A stretch of DNA of 15,793 bases from Promethearchaeota archaeon (GCA_016839635.1 JAEOTV010000307.1:1-15793), one strand, 5' to 3'. Numbered from the stretch's first letter, positions 7,331 through 14,900 are shown. Numbers and translations: made by a program. Notes: a model not told the origin generated them from the sequence alone.

Positions 7331-7804
7331 TTAGGCTATTTTTGATCCACAAGCGTCGCAAATTTCTTCTACTCCCTTCATTAGTGTTCCACAATTTGGA
7401 CAAAACTTCTTTTCGTCAAGTTGGATAGGTTGTGGTTGAGCTGTTTGTGGTTTTGGAGCTTCTTTGCTGGAAATATCGATGTAAATTGTACTCCAAATTC
7501 TTTGGAGAGGCAGTTTATTACCATGAGTCGGACAAGCGCATTTTACTAACATCCAAGGTCCTGATGCTTTCTTATTTTCCACAGTAGATTCTTGCCCGCA
7601 TTTATAACATCGAAAAATACCATTGGTAAATTGAGGAATATAACTATCCTTTTTCAATAAAGGAATATTAAAGCTTCTCTCTCCATGTTTAGGGCATTTT
7701 TGTTTTACAATGATATTATTTCCATCAACTTTTAAAAAAAAAATAGTACCAATGGTTCCACATTTAGGGCAGCTGAAAAGTTTACTTTCTTCTGATAGAG
7801 CCAT
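7331..7804 (-). CDS. Triple zinc-ribbon protein
   Basis: This 157-residue protein is built of three metal-binding knuckle pairs. Ribbon 1 uses Cys12/Cys15 and Cys37/His40 (C-P-K-C-G ... C-P-K-H-G). Ribbon 2 uses Cys66/Cys69 and Cys91/His94 (C-Y-K-C-G ... C-P-T-H-G). Ribbon 3, after a Pro/Gln-rich linker (117-129), is a classic C-P-N-C-G ... C-D-A-C-G (135-152). The first two share a C-x2-C ... C-x2-H-G layout with the N-terminus of the Tes-family protein encoded further along the same strand. There is no catalytic domain; a nucleic-acid or protein adaptor role is possible but not shown. An AT-rich taaataaa (complement, about 7822-7829) is 18-25 bases before ATG, so the message may be leaderless. 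Confidence 0.75.
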   Translation of the reverse strand: MALSEESKLFSCPKCGTIGTIFFLKVDGNNIIVKQKCPKHGERSFNIPLLKKDSYIPQFTNGIFRCYKCGQESTVENKKASGPWMLVKCACPTHGNKLPLQRIWSTIYIDISSKEAPKPQTAQPQPIQLDEKKFCPNCGTLMKGVEEICDACGSKIA

Positions 7805-7913
7805 TAAATTTTCTGTCTAAAATTTATTTAAGAAGAAACAAGATAACACTCACTTAAATTTTTAATGTATTGAAATGAAAATGTAAAAAATTAAAGTCAA
7901 TTTAAGCAATATT

Positions 7914-8996
7914 TCATAAAAAATAATATAAAAATCCCATAATTAAAGCACATAAGATTGGATTCAGAATATTATCATCTACTTTGAGATTTAGGAAGTC
8001 AACAATCAGAAACACCAATGCTCCAACAAATCCTATTAATATTATTTTCGAAAAATTCAAAGAATGCAACTCAAATATCCATAAAACAATAAAACTTATA
8101 CCAAAAGATACTAAGAATCCAGATATATATCCAATTAATGTTTTATTTGAAGATTTTGGAATATGAATCCTACCAAATCTTAAACCAAATATAGACGCTG
8201 CGCCATCTCCTAGGGTTGCTATTAATGCAACAGCAGTAAATACTCCGAAAGGTAGGAAAAGTGTAGGTACAAGTGACAAAACTAAGGCAACTGGTCTTGT
8301 AAACTCATAGATTTCATTTTTCTTTAAAGTTCTGCCTAAAATATTAGAAATACAATGAGGTAGTAAATGATAAATATTACTTCTATCAAAAATATGAGAT
8401 AACCGAATATAATCTAGAGCAGCAAATATGATAATCCCTGTGTAACCAACCGTCAATATTAAAAATAGACCGTATTCTATCCCTGAGATTCCCCAAAATT
8501 GATCCGCATCCCATATTGCATCCCAAATATAGACCGCAAAAAGCCATAAAAAAATAATAATCAATGCAGGTAATAAATGAAAAGCTTTTCTATGAAAATC
8601 AGTTTTTAAAGCAATTTTTCTATTATTAAGGTTTTTTATATCCATTAACGTAAAATGATCTACAAAATTATCTATGGTTCTGTCATCTCTTAGATTTGGT
8701 TTTTTCTTTAATACATATTGATGCTGGTAATATAAAATAAATAAAACTAACAAGGGTGCATATATACATATAATTTGAAGAGCTAAACCTTCAAACCATC
8801 TTACTTGACTCGTATCTCTTATAAAAAAGAATGGAAAAACAACACCCGCTACCATCCATAATAGAAATATTAAAAATGAATTTGTAAAATTATGATCTGG
8901 ATACTTCTTTTTTAACTTTAGAGCATAATGGAGATGTGCAAATCCATTCCCGATATAAAAAAGTGTTACTGGTAAAGTAAGGCAGTTATAAACCAT
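7914..8996 (-). CDS. CTP-dependent polyprenol/dolichol kinase-type membrane protein
   Basis: This 360-residue polytopic membrane protein has the signatures of the SEC59 / DGK1 / phytol kinase (VTE5) family. They are R-K-x-x-H at 136-140 opening the conserved domain, a membrane-proximal L-G-D-G-A-A-S at 262-268, G-x-x-x-G-R-I-H-I-P (271-280) and the N-K-T-L-I-G-Y motif around Lys285-Thr286. The family transfers phosphate from CTP to a lipid alcohol (dolichol, phytol or diacylglycerol). The N-terminal 120 residues add about three membrane segments and a charged loop not needed for the core. In an archaeon the likely substrates are dolichol-type polyprenols (for the N-glycosylation carrier) or salvaged geranylgeraniol; the sequence does not say which. 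It is encoded alone, downstream of tes on the same strand but separated by 91 bases. Confidence 0.8.
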   Translation of the reverse strand: MVYNCLTLPVTLFYIGNGFAHLHYALKLKKKYPDHNFTNSFLIFLLWMVAGVVFPFFFIRDTSQVRWFEGLALQIICIYAPLLVLFILYYQHQYVLKKKPNLRDDRTIDNFVDHFTLMDIKNLNNRKIALKTDFHRKAFHLLPALIIIFLWLFAVYIWDAIWDADQFWGISGIEYGLFLILTVGYTGIIIFAALDYIRLSHIFDRSNIYHLLPHCISNILGRTLKKNEIYEFTRPVALVLSLVPTLFLPFGVFTAVALIATLGDGAASIFGLRFGRIHIPKSSNKTLIGYISGFLVSFGISFIVLWIFELHSLNFSKIILIGFVGALVFLIVDFLNLKVDDNILNPILCALIMGFLYYFL

Positions 8997-9087
8997 AATA
9001 TAACTAAACTAAATTATGATTTTAAAAATACGTTATGAAAAAATTAAAAAGAAGAACCAAAAATAAAAAATTTAAAAATGAATAAAA

Positions 9088-9375
9088 TTAAAGCCCTAAA
9101 AGTAAAATATCATCAATAGCTTTATGAAGTTTTTTCAGATTCTCTTCCCCAAGGGTTTTATCAACTTGAACTTTTAAATCTAAGGCAGTACTTAATGCTT
9201 TAAAAAACGTGTTTTGAAGGACATCGTTGAACTGAGATTTATTTTGTTTTTCCTCCTTGAATTCATCTACCCGTCTAAGCATAGCTGCTTCATAATCTTT
9301 ATCGGTAACAGTTCTTAACTCTGCCAGTTTACGGATTTTCATCCCATCTTTATCTTCTACGAATTCTTCAGGCAT
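9088..9375 (-). CDS. Small helical protein coupled to tes
   Basis: This 95-residue, charged, predicted all-helical protein has no membrane segment, cysteine or recognisable family. Residues 20-50 (K-D-Y-E-A-A-M-L-R-R and onward) and 70-92 look amphipathic, and the C-terminus is hydrophobic (I-L-L-L-G-L). The ATG directly abuts the TAA of tes (TAAATG). A strong Shine-Dalgarno GAGGAGG lies inside the last codons of tes, eight bases upstream, so the two are almost certainly translated from one message. Its composition resembles that of tes rather than the A/T-richer neighbours. The coupling suggests a dedicated accessory to the radical SAM enzyme, for example binding, folding or electron delivery, but this is inference only. 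Confidence 0.8.
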   Translation of the reverse strand: MPEEFVEDKDGMKIRKLAELRTVTDKDYEAAMLRRVDEFKEEKQNKSQFNDVLQNTFFKALSTALDLKVQVDKTLGEENLKKLHKAIDDILLLGL

Positions 9376-11112
9376 TTAGGCATCCTCCTCTTTGCTAATT
9401 CCACCATTACGAGCTATTTCTTGTCCAATTTCTTCCACAGGTTGCCCTGTAGAAGTGTCAAATTCGTCCCTTACTTTAGCCGTAATTTGCTTGGCAATTT
9501 GTTTCTCAATAATAGGTCTATGGATTGTGTTCATTGTACAAAAACTGATTTCTTTCACACTTCCATCAGGCATCGCAATTCCAAAGTGAACAATACATCT
9601 TTTAGTTCTTTCTAAGTCCATATTATAGGCATCCTGGAAGTGCATGCTTGATAATAACAAAGCACCGTAACTGAATGAGCTTACACTCTCCCAATCTCCA
9701 CGCATTAAAAGTCTTGAAAACATTTCCATTAGTTTTCCTGGTTTTTTCATATATTGCAAAATTCCTAATAGGAATCTAGCTCTTAATTGAGTTTTGTCTA
9801 AGAAATTTAGTCCATTATCAAGGGTTTTACCAAAATCTCCTAATAAATCTTCAAAGAGTTTAAGTGGCTTTTTTTCTTTATTTTTAATTTTAGCCCAAAA
9901 ACGGTTTGCGAAATCTATTACTTTTAATGGGTCAAAGTATTCCATAATTGGCATCATTTCACCGCTATCTGGATCAACCACCATATAACTTGCAAATCCA
10001 CAATCGGGATGGCAGGTAAACTCAATAGGCTCAACATCGGCTAAATAGGCTATAACTCTGCCAAATTCCACAATAGTGCTCAAAGGATACCACGAATTTT
10101 CCATCCCTATCCTGCCTCCAGTTTGTTCTTCAATCTTTTTAAGAACGTCCGCATTAGTTATTCTCAAATCTTCTCGTTCCTCAAAAGCTATACGACCACA
10201 TAAAGATACCGGTTGAAAGGTTATTCCACGAACCACATCAACATTATCAATAGCATATTGAATGATGTTTCCTACTTCGATATCTGTTACTCCCTTTGCA
10301 ATTGTAGCAACCAATACAATAGAATCTAGTCCTGCTTTGCGGCAATTATCTATGACTCTTTGTTTATACGACATGAGGTTCTTAATTCCACGAGTTTTTT
10401 CGTAGGTGGCATCATTAATTCCATCAAATTGGAAGTATAAAGTATCTAAACCCGCCTCCTTAACCTTTTTAGTCCATTCAAGACCGCTTTTTTTCTTTTG
10501 GAACCCATAGCCATTTGTAGCAACGATAACTTCTTTGAATCCATTATCTTTTGCCATTTTACATATTTCAGGAAAATCTTTTCTAACTGTTGGTTCCCCC
10601 CCAGTAAACATAATGGCTACAGCTGGTAACGGTTTACTTCTGAAATGTTTCATGATACGATCTATTTCTTCTAAGGTGGGCTCAACTAAGTAGCCTGATT
10701 GTAAAACATTGGCATAGCAAAAGTTACAATTAAAATTACAGCGATTTGTAAGATCTATTAATGCTAATGAGCAAGTCGAGAGATGTTGGTCACATAATCC
10801 GCAGTTGTATGGACAACCTCTTGGATCATCACCAATACAATCTGGCGGATTAGCTTCACCATCCTTATCAAATTGCCATACTACTTTTCCATCTTTATCT
10901 TTAATGGCCCAATGAGTCCATTTATAATATTTAGCACTTGAACTGATTTTATCCCTGAATTTCCCATGTTCTTCACATGACTTTCTCATCCAAATTTGAT
11001 CATCTTCCTCATAAACCTCAGCATCAATAGGCTCTAAACATTCTGGACAAACACTTCGTGTTTTTCTATAATACGGTACGTTTAAATATTCATCATCGTC
11101 TAAATGGTACAT
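9376..11112 (-). CDS. tes: Radical SAM protein, tetraether lipid synthase (Tes/MJ0619) family
   Basis: This 578-residue radical SAM enzyme has the S-adenosylmethionine cluster motif C-N-F-N-C-N-F-C (Cys125, 129, 132) and a G-G-E-P motif at 171-174. Ahead of it is the family's extra Cys block, C-P-Y-N-C-G-L-C-D-Q-H-L-S-T-C (Cys100, 104, 107, 114). The N-terminus has a knuckle pair (Cys22/Cys25 and Cys46/His49). Further conserved C-terminal elements are C-H-P-D-C (about 367-371) and the last domain R-C-I-V-H-F-G-I-A-M-P-D-G. This is the MJ0619/MA_1486-like architecture; characterised members join phytanyl chains tail-to-tail to make tetraethers. Assignment to Tes itself rather than a related radical SAM alkylase is by architecture. 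The start is preceded by ggag and a TATA box; the 95-residue gene follows directly. G+C is higher than in the neighbours. Confidence 0.85.
   Translation of the reverse strand: MYHLDDDEYLNVPYYRKTRSVCPECLEPIDAEVYEEDDQIWMRKSCEEHGKFRDKISSSAKYYKWTHWAIKDKDGKVVWQFDKDGEANPPDCIGDDPRGCPYNCGLCDQHLSTCSLALIDLTNRCNFNCNFCYANVLQSGYLVEPTLEEIDRIMKHFRSKPLPAVAIMFTGGEPTVRKDFPEICKMAKDNGFKEVIVATNGYGFQKKKSGLEWTKKVKEAGLDTLYFQFDGINDATYEKTRGIKNLMSYKQRVIDNCRKAGLDSIVLVATIAKGVTDIEVGNIIQYAIDNVDVVRGITFQPVSLCGRIAFEEREDLRITNADVLKKIEEQTGGRIGMENSWYPLSTIVEFGRVIAYLADVEPIEFTCHPDCGFASYMVVDPDSGEMMPIMEYFDPLKVIDFANRFWAKIKNKEKKPLKLFEDLLGDFGKTLDNGLNFLDKTQLRARFLLGILQYMKKPGKLMEMFSRLLMRGDWESVSSFSYGALLLSSMHFQDAYNMDLERTKRCIVHFGIAMPDGSVKEISFCTMNTIHRPIIEKQIAKQITAKVRDEFDTSTGQPVEEIGQEIARNGGISKEEDA
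9384..9390 (-). promoter_or_regulatory. Shine-Dalgarno site of the 95-residue gene, inside tes
   Basis: The complement reads GAGGAGG and encodes the last Glu-Glu of the radical SAM protein. It lies eight bases before the ATG at 9375, ideal spacing. It fixes the start of the small gene and shows the tes C-terminus is doing double duty. Confidence 0.75.
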
Positions 11113-11152
11113 TTTTTGTGTACTCCAAATTTTAATGTTTTATTAAAATAGG

Positions 11153-11160
11153 TATTTATA
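11153..11160 (-). promoter_or_regulatory. TATA box for tes
   Basis: The complement reads TATAAATA within gtataaatacc, 41-48 bases upstream of the tes ATG at 11112. This predicts a short leader of roughly 15-20 nt containing ggag about ten bases before the start codon. Confidence 0.5.
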
Positions 11161-11226
11161 CAAAGATCAATTTGAAGGTTTTTAAAGATTTTTCTACTTT
11201 TACTACTTTTGATAATATTATTTGTA

Positions 11227-11273
11227 AACAAACTTATAAAATAATATCCTAACAGCCTCTATTAATGTTTGTT
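11227..11273. promoter_or_regulatory. Inverted repeat in the tes/pncB divergent region
   Basis: Arms AACAAAC (11227-11233) and GTTTGTT (11267-11273) are exact complements separated by 33 bases. The left arm also overlaps a tighter TTTGT-aa-ACAAA dyad (11221-11232). The 261-base region between tes and pncB is otherwise AT-rich without a gene. It could be a regulator site shared by the two divergent genes; the arms are short enough to be chance. Confidence 0.25.
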
Positions 11274-11313
11274 GGAGAGTATTAATATTATTAAAATTAA
11301 TTTCAAGAAAATC

Positions 11314-11320
11314 TTTATAT
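11314..11320 (+). promoter_or_regulatory. Candidate TATA box for pncB
   Basis: The sequence tttatat is 54-60 bases before the pncB ATG. A transcript start 25 bases downstream of it (about 11345) would place the short open frame at 11351 in the leader. Confidence 0.4.
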
Positions 11321-11350
11321 TAAAAAAACAAAGTAAATACTTAAGAAAAT

Positions 11351-11377
11351 ATGAGTAAATTCGATGAAAAAAAATGA
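11351..11377 (+). other. Eight-codon open frame overlapping the pncB start
   Basis: The frame is ATG-agt-aaa-ttc-gat-gaa-aaa-aaa-TGA (M-S-K-F-D-E-K-K). Its stop shares bases with the pncB start codon in an ATGA overlap. It crosses a run of eight A (11367-11374). It may be a short leader peptide coupled to pncB, or the real N-terminus of PncB if one base of the A-run is wrong or slips; it may also be chance. Confidence 0.3.
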
Positions 11378-12759
11378 ATAAGGTTAACTCTGGCTTTGTG
11401 GACAACCTTAACATGATTTTAGCAACAGATTTTTACCAACTCACAATGGGAGCTGCATATTATCAATATAATCTTGAAAATGAAATTGATGAGAATGAAG
11501 ATATTGCCACATTTGAGTTATTTATTAGAAAATTTCCAAGAAATCGCAATTATTTAATTTTTGCAGGACTAGAACAATCAATTCAATATCTCCTTAATGC
11601 TAGATTTACAGAGCGGATAATTGACTTTTTAAGAAAAAAAGCAGTTTTTAAAAATATTGATTCAAGCTTTTTCGACGAGTATTTACCTAATTTTAAATTT
11701 CATTTAGATGTATGGGCAATGAGAGAAGGCAACTTCTTCTTCCCAAATGAGCCAATAATAAGAGTACAGGGTCCTATATTTCATGCCCAGATTGTTGAAA
11801 CCTATTTACTTAATGTAATCAATTATCAAACTCTTATTGCATCTAAAGCATCAAGAATTAAAAATGTAGCTCCAGATAAAGTTCTTCTTGAATTTGGCAC
11901 TAGAAGGTCTCATAGTCCGCTCGCTGGTGTATATGCCGCCAGAGCAAGTTATATTGCAGGATTTAATGGTACAAGCAATGTGGTTGCAGACCTTGAATTA
12001 GGTATAAATTCTTCCGGGACTATGGCTCATAGTTATGTACAAAAATTCGATGATGAGTTAGACAGTTTTGATTCATACTATAAGATCTATGGTAAGAACT
12101 CTATCCTTTTAATTGATACATATGATACTGAAAAAGCCGCTCAAAAATCTACAAAATTTAGAAATGCTATTAGAGGAGTCAGAATAGATTCTGGTAATCT
12201 TATCGATCATGCTCAGAAAGTTCGAAAAATCTTGGATAATAATGGATGTGAAAAAGTATTGATTGTTGCCAGTTCAGATTTAAATGAATACAAAATAAAA
12301 GAAATTATTGATAAGAATGCTCCCATAGATGCTTTTGGAGTAGGAACTGAATTAGTAACATCTCGAGATGATCCGACAATTGCGGGAGTATACAAATTAA
12401 TAGAATACAATGGAGTACCGAAGATAAAAATTAGTGAAGAAAAGTTAACTTATCCTGGAAAAAAACAGGTTTTTAGGATTTACGATAAAGATGGCATGTT
12501 TAAAGAAGACTTATTATCACTTGAAAAAGAACCCCCCTCTCCTAATTCTGAAGCATTACTCATTCCAATTATGAAAAGTGGAGAATTAATCACAAAATTA
12601 CCAAAATTAGATGACATTCAAAAGTTTTATCTAGAAAATATTATGAAATTACCTAAATCTTATAAGAAATTAGAAGAAATTGATATCTTCAAATTAAAAA
12701 TTTCAGAAGAATTACGGAATCTAACAGACTCTCTAAAATCAAACATCCTTAATTTTTAA
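11374..12759 (+). CDS. pncB: Nicotinate phosphoribosyltransferase
   Basis: This 461-residue enzyme of the Preiss-Handler NAD salvage pathway makes nicotinate mononucleotide from nicotinate and PRPP with ATP. Clear family motifs are D-F-Y-Q-L-T-M-G-A (from about residue 19), F-E-L-F-I-R-K-F-P-R-N-R-N-Y-L (from about 48), E-F-G-T-R-R-S-H-S (173-181), A-G-F-N-G-T-S-N-V and S-G-T-M-A-H-S with the probable catalytic/phosphorylated His219. Length and motif order are normal, so it should be functional. The start codon overlaps the stop of a tiny upstream frame, and there is no good Shine-Dalgarno. The gene's 3' end overlaps the convergent dehydrogenase gene by 11 bases (TTAATTTTTAA contains both stops). 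Confidence 0.93.
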   Translation: MNKVNSGFVDNLNMILATDFYQLTMGAAYYQYNLENEIDENEDIATFELFIRKFPRNRNYLIFAGLEQSIQYLLNARFTERIIDFLRKKAVFKNIDSSFFDEYLPNFKFHLDVWAMREGNFFFPNEPIIRVQGPIFHAQIVETYLLNVINYQTLIASKASRIKNVAPDKVLLEFGTRRSHSPLAGVYAARASYIAGFNGTSNVVADLELGINSSGTMAHSYVQKFDDELDSFDSYYKIYGKNSILLIDTYDTEKAAQKSTKFRNAIRGVRIDSGNLIDHAQKVRKILDNNGCEKVLIVASSDLNEYKIKEIIDKNAPIDAFGVGTELVTSRDDPTIAGVYKLIEYNGVPKIKISEEKLTYPGKKQVFRIYDKDGMFKEDLLSLEKEPPSPNSEALLIPIMKSGELITKLPKLDDIQKFYLENIMKLPKSYKKLEEIDIFKLKISEELRNLTDSLKSNILNF

Positions 12760-13618
12760 AATCTTTATTTGTTAATTTAACGCTTACATCCCAGAGTTGT
12801 TTAGAAACATCCTTATCGTATGATAATTTAACAGATTTCCTTTCTTTTCTCCTTTTAAAGTATTTTCCACTTACTCCTTCAATTTCTGGAGAAGAAGCAA
12901 GGTATATTGAAGTTTTTGCGCCTTTTTTTGGTGTTAACATAAATAATCCAATTAAATGGTAGAAGTATTTAACAAATGGTCGATACTTACGCACCATATT
13001 TGTTTTAACGAATCCTGGGTGAAGACAATTTACCGAAACCCCTGAACCTTCGATTTTTCTAGCAAATTCATATGTAAAAAGGACAACTGCTAACTTTGAT
13101 TGAGAATATGCTTTCCATTGACTATAATGATGATCTCCATATAAATCCTCAAAATCGATATATTTTGCTTGGACACTTGAGGCTACATTTATTATACGCG
13201 CAGGTGTGTCCTTCTTCAATGTATTTAATAATAAATTGTCTAACATAAAATGTGCTAAATAATTTACGGCAAAAGTTGTTTCTATTCCATCTTCGGTAAA
13301 GGTCTGTTTATGTAAATTGACCCCAGCATTATTAATTAGAACATGTAATCGATCATACCTACTATTGAATTCTGATACAAGATCATTTATCCCCTTTTGA
13401 GAAGATAAGTCAGCTAGTATTAAATCAATTGATTTATTTCCAGTTTTTTCTTTTATTTCTGCTATTGCTTTTTCTGCTCGAGTTTGATCTCGGCATACCA
13501 ATACTAATGATGCCCCTAACTTTGCTAAACCGATCGCAGTTGCTTTGCCAATACCGGAATTAGCCCCTGTAACCATACAAATTTTTCCATTCATCAATTT
13601 AGATTTATTATTCACCAT
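12749..13618 (-). CDS. Short-chain dehydrogenase/reductase, retinol-dehydrogenase-like
   Basis: This 289-residue NAD(P)-dependent oxidoreductase has a complete SDR core: T-G-A-N-S-G-I-G cofactor loop (17-24), N-N-A-G (96-99), catalytic Ser at 147/148 (N-V-A-S-S-V) and Y-S-Q-S-K (Tyr171, Lys175). The arrangement, including C-R-D after the second strand (42-44), suggests NADP preference and kinship with the retinol dehydrogenase/WW-oxidoreductase-like group. Substrate unknown. An in-frame ATG at residue 9 (M-N-G-K-I) matches where many relatives begin and may be the true start; neither start has a clear ribosome-binding site. A decayed second copy of the C-terminal region lies immediately upstream at 13728-13919, so the gene was once duplicated. 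Confidence 0.9.
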   Translation of the reverse strand: MVNNKSKLMNGKICMVTGANSGIGKATAIGLAKLGASLVLVCRDQTRAEKAIAEIKEKTGNKSIDLILADLSSQKGINDLVSEFNSRYDRLHVLINNAGVNLHKQTFTEDGIETTFAVNYLAHFMLDNLLLNTLKKDTPARIINVASSVQAKYIDFEDLYGDHHYSQWKAYSQSKLAVVLFTYEFARKIEGSGVSVNCLHPGFVKTNMVRKYRPFVKYFYHLIGLFMLTPKKGAKTSIYLASSPEIEGVSGKYFKRRKERKSVKLSYDKDVSKQLWDVSVKLTNKDFKN

Positions 13619-13727
13619 TGTTAGCCACTGTAAATATTTCCTAGTTTACTTAATTTCCTAATCGAAAGAACTAGAGTAAATACGAAAATAATGTAATATT
13701 AATAAAGCCTACTTCATAGTGGTTTAA

Positions 13728-13919
13728 ATTCTTTAGATCAGCAAAAACATCCCAAAGTCTTAATACAAAAGATTTTTCATAATTATTATTGCGTGATTTA
13801 CCCTCTTTTTTATCATTAAACTATTTCCCAGATATAATTTCCAACTTTGTGGATGAAGAGAGGTATACTGAGGTTTATCCTCCTTTTTTTGAGCTTATGC
13901 TAAAAAAAAGTAAATAATG
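13728..13919 (-). pseudogene. Decayed C-terminal remnant of a second SDR gene
   Basis: Read on the minus strand, this stretch aligns without gaps to the C-terminus of the adjacent intact dehydrogenase. Over 52 codons (13734-13889) 25 residues are identical, including K-K-G, T-S-x-Y-L-x-S-S, S-G-K-x-F, K-E-x-K-S and L-W-D-V. Two in-frame stops interrupt it (TAA for Lys at 13875-13877 and TAG for Tyr). Upstream, similarity fades near 13919 (a conserved His at 13917-13919), so about 210 N-terminal codons are gone; the SWIM-protein gene starts its 3' end 34 bases further on. It is a tandem duplicate at a late stage of decay. The rest of the 13619-13952 interval is AT-rich, with a short TA repeat near 13929-13942 and no other gene. 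Confidence 0.85.
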
Positions 13920-13952
13920 AGAAATTAGTATATATATATATAATTATTTTGC

Positions 13953-14900
13953 TCAATTCTTCGTAATCTTTCTTATATTCTTAACAGTAAAACCCCAAAA
14001 ATTATCTTTTACAAGTTTACCACTAAAATTTATTCTATCTCCCTTCATGAAACTATTTTCATTTTGTAATTTTTCACTTATTCGGACTTTTAATTTATCA
14101 ATGTTATCGATATCTTCCTCAATGTAATCGCTTTTTTTTTTTAATTTAGGCCCAATTTTCAGATTTTCAAGTGAAGCCATATAAAATAGTGTAATATTTC
14201 CCTGAAATTCGGATTCTCGTTCAACTATTTCCACAATTTCACTTTCATATACAGTTATCGAAGAATCAAGATATTTCATTAATTTCGCACTTGCAGATGA
14301 TTCGTCAACTAATAATGCTGATTTTTGTTTCTCTTCATTTTTTTCTCCCACTTGAGCTTCAGCAAGCTTAATAGTCATAACTTTTTTTTCAAAATCATCA
14401 GGTAGAGCTGTTAAAGACCATTCTTCAAGTTTAAACCAATTTTGCTTTAAAGAATAGATGAATCCAATCCAAAAATGACTACAAAATCCCATATTCGCCC
14501 CTATTCTGCAATCACAGTCACGTTCAGGGTCCCCCATATTTTTTGGATTAATAGATAAATATGATTGTGTTTCCCAATTCCATCCCTTAAATTTCAACTC
14601 AATTTCATGCTTACTTAGATTAACAATTTTAATTTCAGCAACACTTTCTCTATCTTCGCCATTAATCTTCTTAATTGCTAATTCTATTCCATTAGATATT
14701 ATTTCAATTTCTTTTTGCGTTAAGAGCTCTTTTAATTCTTCTTCTGCTAATGAATCAAGAATAAAATCAATTAACTCTGATTTCTTCAACTTTGAAAAAC
14801 CTTTTATATCAAAATCTCGGCATATTTGCTTCAAATCATCATTATTTAGGTACTGCAAAAGATATTTCAAGTAAGTTCTATCATCAAGTTCTCTATTCAT
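13953..14900 (-). CDS. SAP-like / SWIM zinc-finger protein
   Basis: This 315-residue soluble protein has three apparent parts. Residues 12-52 look like a SAP or Rho-N-type helical nucleic-acid-binding module (L-N-N-D-D-L-K-Q-I-C ... K-K-S-E-L-I-D-F-I). Residues 129-142 form a SWIM zinc-finger motif, C-D-C-x8-C-S-H (Cys129, Cys131, Cys140, His142), inside a domain rich in Trp. The C-terminal part from about 210 is beta-rich and ends M-K-G-D-R-I-N-F-S-G-K-L-V ... W-G-F-T-V-K-N, reminiscent of an OB-fold. SWIM fingers bind DNA or protein; together these suggest a DNA-binding accessory protein. There is no catalytic motif. The C-terminal fold and the overall role are inference. No Shine-Dalgarno is visible before the ATG. 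Confidence 0.75.
   Translation of the reverse strand: MNRELDDRTYLKYLLQYLNNDDLKQICRDFDIKGFSKLKKSELIDFILDSLAEEELKELLTQKEIEIISNGIELAIKKINGEDRESVAEIKIVNLSKHEIELKFKGWNWETQSYLSINPKNMGDPERDCDCRIGANMGFCSHFWIGFIYSLKQNWFKLEEWSLTALPDDFEKKVMTIKLAEAQVGEKNEEKQKSALLVDESSASAKLMKYLDSSITVYESEIVEIVERESEFQGNITLFYMASLENLKIGPKLKKKSDYIEEDIDNIDKLKVRISEKLQNENSFMKGDRINFSGKLVKDNFWGFTVKNIRKITKN

Noticed and set aside
9392..9988. Three plus-strand frames of about 64 codons
   Set aside because: All lie antisense to the radical SAM gene, overlap one another and show no family resemblance.
13929..13942. TATATA run as a promoter for the dehydrogenase remnant
   Set aside because: It is a simple dinucleotide repeat between two genes' 3' parts, and the remnant has no 5' end, so a promoter there has no evident purpose.
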